Shown here: positions 61,917 through 64,000 of the stretch, piece after piece
Layout of the letters: every line of letters starts with the position of its first letter
Position numbering within the stretch: position 1 is the stretch's first letter
Assembly: GCA_012523405.1 (NCBI GenBank)
Contig: JAAYIN010000050.1
Span: forward strand, 58,989 to 122,988
DNA length: 64,000 nucleotides
Origin: Clostridiales bacterium
Lineage (GTDB): Bacteria > Bacillota > Clostridia > Christensenellales > Aristaeellaceae
Direction of reading: 5' to 3'
Position numbers and translations under genes: made by a program
Notes under the pieces: model-generated
Seen by the model: the letters and a program-made list of their open reading frames with translations, nothing else
Told to the model about the DNA's origin: nothing
The model's database searches: none

Positions 61917-62813
61917 ATGAAAGGAATTATTTTAGCGGGTGGCGCAGGTTCGCGTCTTTATCCACTGACTTTGGTGACGAGTAAGCAACTGTTACCTATA
62001 TATGATAAGCCAATGATTTACTATCCACTTTCGACCTTAATGCTGGCGGGAATCAAGGAGATTTTGATCATCTCCACGCCGGTTGATACACCTCGATTTG
62101 AGGATTTGCTTGGTGATGGCAGTCAATTTGGCATTAGCTTGAGCTATGCCGTTCAAAGTTCACCAGATGGTCTTGCCCAAGCATTTTTGATCGGGGAAGA
62201 GTTTATTGGAGACGAGCCGTGTGCCATGATTCTAGGTGATAATATTTTTTATGGAAATGGGTTGTCCGGCATTCTTCGGGATGCCACAAAAAATGCTGAG
62301 CGCGGACGTGCAACCATATTTGGCTATTATGTCAATGATCCGGAGCGTTTTGGTATTGTTGAGTTTGATGATAAGGGTAAGGTGATTTCAGTAGAGGAAA
62401 AGCCCGAAAACCCAAAGAGCAATTATTGCATTACAGGTCTATATTTCTACGATAAACGCGTGGTGGAGATGGCAAAGAAGGTCAAGCCATCGGCACGCGG
62501 GGAACTGGAAATCACGACACTCAATGATCTCTATCTCAAAGACGAGACGCTAGAGGTTCGCTTGCTGGGGAGAGGGTTTGCATGGCTCGATACAGGCACG
62601 ATGGATTCGCTTCTGGAAGCAGCAAACTTCGTACAAACCTTGGAAAAACGTCAAAGCCTGATGATTTCTGCACCTGAGGAAATTGCATATCTCAATCGCT
62701 GGATCAGCAAAGAGCAATTGCTTATTTCTGCCGCTAGATATGGAAAATCTCCCTATGGAGAGCATCTTGTTCGTGTGGCGGAAGGTAGACTGAAAGGCCG
62801 CGATGTCGATTAA
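61917..62813 (+). CDS. rfbA: Glucose-1-phosphate thymidylyltransferase RfbA/RmlA
   Basis: It makes dTDP-glucose, the first step to dTDP-L-rhamnose (298 aa, normal length). The nucleotide-binding signature is [25 protein letters not shown], followed by [47 protein letters not shown] and [24 protein letters not shown] precedes the ATG. The gene stands alone; rfbB, rfbC and rfbD are not in the window. Confidence 0.94.
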   Translation: MKGIILAGGAGSRLYPLTLVTSKQLLPIYDKPMIYYPLSTLMLAGIKEILIISTPVDTPRFEDLLGDGSQFGISLSYAVQSSPDGLAQAFLIGEEFIGDEPCAMILGDNIFYGNGLSGILRDATKNAERGRATIFGYYVNDPERFGIVEFDDKGKVISVEEKPENPKSNYCITGLYFYDKRVVEMAKKVKPSARGELEITTLNDLYLKDETLEVRLLGRGFAWLDTGTMDSLLEAANFVQTLEKRQSLMISAPEEIAYLNRWISKEQLLISAARYGKSPYGEHLVRVAEGRLKGRDVD

Positions 62814-62832
62814 CATATATATGTAGATATAT

Positions 62833-62874
62833 AAACAGCACCATGAGCTTGAAGCAATGCTCATGGTGCTGTTT
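62833..62874. terminator. Bidirectional terminator
   Basis: A 16-bp perfect stem AAACAGCACCATGAGC / GCTCATGGTGCTGTTT with a 10-base loop, between convergent rfbA and the phosphofructokinase gene. Confidence 0.88.
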
Positions 62875-62883
62875 TAAATGGTT

Positions 62884-64000
62884 TTATAAATGTATATGCT
62901 GAACCAGTCCATCTATGTAGATGGGGGGGAGCTCGGCTTGGATCAATGGCCTTGCATACTGCAGAAATGGTGCAAGCATGTCAGTGTGTGTATCATTAAT
63001 CCATTCGAGTGGTACCTTTTTCTCGATGTTTGCAACGGCAGCCACATCAACAAGTTCGGTAGTTGATTGGTAGGGATCATCGGAAACCCTGCGGATGGCT
63101 ACCATCTTCCCAGTTTCGCCTTCAAGTGCAGCTTTTACTGCTGCGCCGCCGACTTGATAGGCCTCAGTGATATCTGTGCGGCTTGTCAAGTGAGACGCGC
63201 AACGCTGAAGTGTCCCAAGCTCAATGCAACGAGTTTTAGTCTTGACGGCTTGAGCGACTCGATTGGAAAGATAACGCGCAGTACCCGTTAGGTTGGTATG
63301 ACCAAAGGCATCGGTGAAACGAATATCATCTGAAAGTTCGCAAACATAACGCCCATCCTCAAGCCGAACACCCTCACTGACTGCAATTACAACAGATGAA
63401 TTCTTTTGCTGCATATGAGCAACTTTATCAACGAATCGTTCTACATTAAACGGAATCTCAGGCATGCAAATCATATCAACACCATCGCAGTCCTCGCCCC
63501 GTGCTAGCGCAGCTGATGCGGTGAGCCAACCTGCATTGCGGCCCATGATCTCAACGATGGTGACATAGGGCGTGCCATAGACAGTTGCATCGCGAATGAG
63601 CTCTTTCATCACAACGCCAATATACTTTGCAGCAGAACCAAAACCTGGCGTATGATCAGTGAGGGCCAGATCGTTGTCGATGGTTTTGGGAACGCCGATA
63701 AAGCGAATAGGGCTATTGATGGCTGAGCCATACATGTTCAACTTGTGGATGGTATCCATGCTATCGTTGCCGCCGATATAAAAGAACTCTCCAATATCGA
63801 AGCGATCCAGAATCGCAAAGATCTTTTGGTAGGTTTCTTCATTTGATACAAGAGCAGGTAGACGATAACGGCAGGAACCTAGAAAAGCGCTGGGCGTACG
63901 TTTTAGAATTTCAAATTCCAGATTTGACGTGATAATATCATTGATGTTGATGATATTTGACTCAAGCAATCCCGCAATGCCATTGCACATGCCATAAACG
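62884..64000 (-). CDS. 6-phosphofructokinase, probably pyrophosphate-dependent (5' end outside window)
   Basis: A glycolytic phosphofructokinase fragment of at least 370 residues. The frame continues through the window edge (Val-Tyr-Gly before the first internal Met), so the nucleotide-loop N-terminus is missing. The catalytic segment is PKTIDND, and the effector/donor loop is GGNDSMD. In ATP-dependent enzymes these read PGTIDND and GGDGS. Lys and Asp at the two positions are the known marks of pyrophosphate use. MGRNAGWLTA, PEIPFN and GTLQR(C)-type segments agree with the family. It ends next to the bidirectional terminator. Confidence 0.88.
   Translation of the reverse strand, partial: VYGMCNGIAGLLESNIININDIITSNLEFEILKRTPSAFLGSCRYRLPALVSNEETYQKIFAILDRFDIGEFFYIGGNDSMDTIHKLNMYGSAINSPIRFIGVPKTIDNDLALTDHTPGFGSAAKYIGVVMKELIRDATVYGTPYVTIVEIMGRNAGWLTASAALARGEDCDGVDMICMPEIPFNVERFVDKVAHMQQKNSSVVIAVSEGVRLEDGRYVCELSDDIRFTDAFGHTNLTGTARYLSNRVAQAVKTKTRCIELGTLQRCASHLTSRTDITEAYQVGGAAVKAALEGETGKMVAIRRVSDDPYQSTTELVDVAAVANIEKKVPLEWINDTHTDMLAPFLQYARPLIQAELPPIYIDGLVQHIHL

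Noticed and set aside
1..64000. CRISPR arrays, insertion sequences, phage genes, toxin-antitoxin pairs, rRNA
   Set aside because: No spaced direct repeats, transposase or integrase motifs, small paired toxin genes or rRNA sequence were recognised on either strand.

Overview
The window comes from a fermentative Firmicute of the gut or rumen type, probably a Clostridia or Christensenellales-like lineage. This is inferred from strong Shine-Dalgarno sites, YesM/YesN-type two-component pairs, CUT1 sugar importers without their own ATPase, hisZ plus short hisG, csoR-copA and an EFR1-type flavodoxin-ferredoxin. Assignment below class level is not possible from this sequence. All five complete solute-binding proteins have signal-peptidase-I-type leaders and no lipobox cysteine, which is unusual for a single-membrane Firmicute.

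About 1-31,200 is glycan foraging. It starts with the tail of a probable binding protein and a GH112 galactosyl phosphorylase (526-2685). Next is an ArsR-type regulator divergent from a CUT1 importer plus GH43 operon (4124-8305). A GH13 alpha-glucosidase (8392-10053) diverges from a long unit of GH65 phosphorylase, histidine kinase, response regulator, binding protein, two permeases, a PhnP-like metallo-hydrolase and an MFS carrier (10266-21177). A third CUT1 importer on the minus strand (21238-24350) diverges from its own kinase/regulator pair (24599-27098). A minus-strand GH36-GH127 operon (27152-31166) closes the region.

About 31,400-40,400 is an Lsr-type autoinducer-2 (AI-2) uptake and processing locus. 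lsrR, lsrK and a cupin gene lie on the minus strand, divergent from lsrA, lsrC, lsrD, lsrB and lsrF. No lsrG is present, and the cupin is a candidate replacement. lsrA carries one frameshift between its two ATPase halves. Near-consensus promoters face away from each other, and a CAAATGTT element recurs three times just downstream of them.

About 40,500-49,550 returns to plant or host glycan use: a stand-alone GH43 beta-xylosidase, an EFR1-family ferredoxin, and a LacI repressor divergent from a CUT1 importer plus GH127 operon with operator-like palindromes on both sides. About 49,650-52,530 is a csoR-copA copper efflux operon whose CopA carries a C-terminal CopZ-like domain with its own apparent ribosome binding site and ATG.

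The remainder is housekeeping: asnA, a complete nine-gene his operon (hisZGDCBHAFIE, 53,756-61,264), tRNA-Pro(GGG), rfbA, and a phosphofructokinase with pyrophosphate-type active-site residues that runs off the right edge. No insertion sequence, phage gene, CRISPR array or rRNA was seen. Convergent neighbours are usually separated by one hairpin that can terminate both strands.
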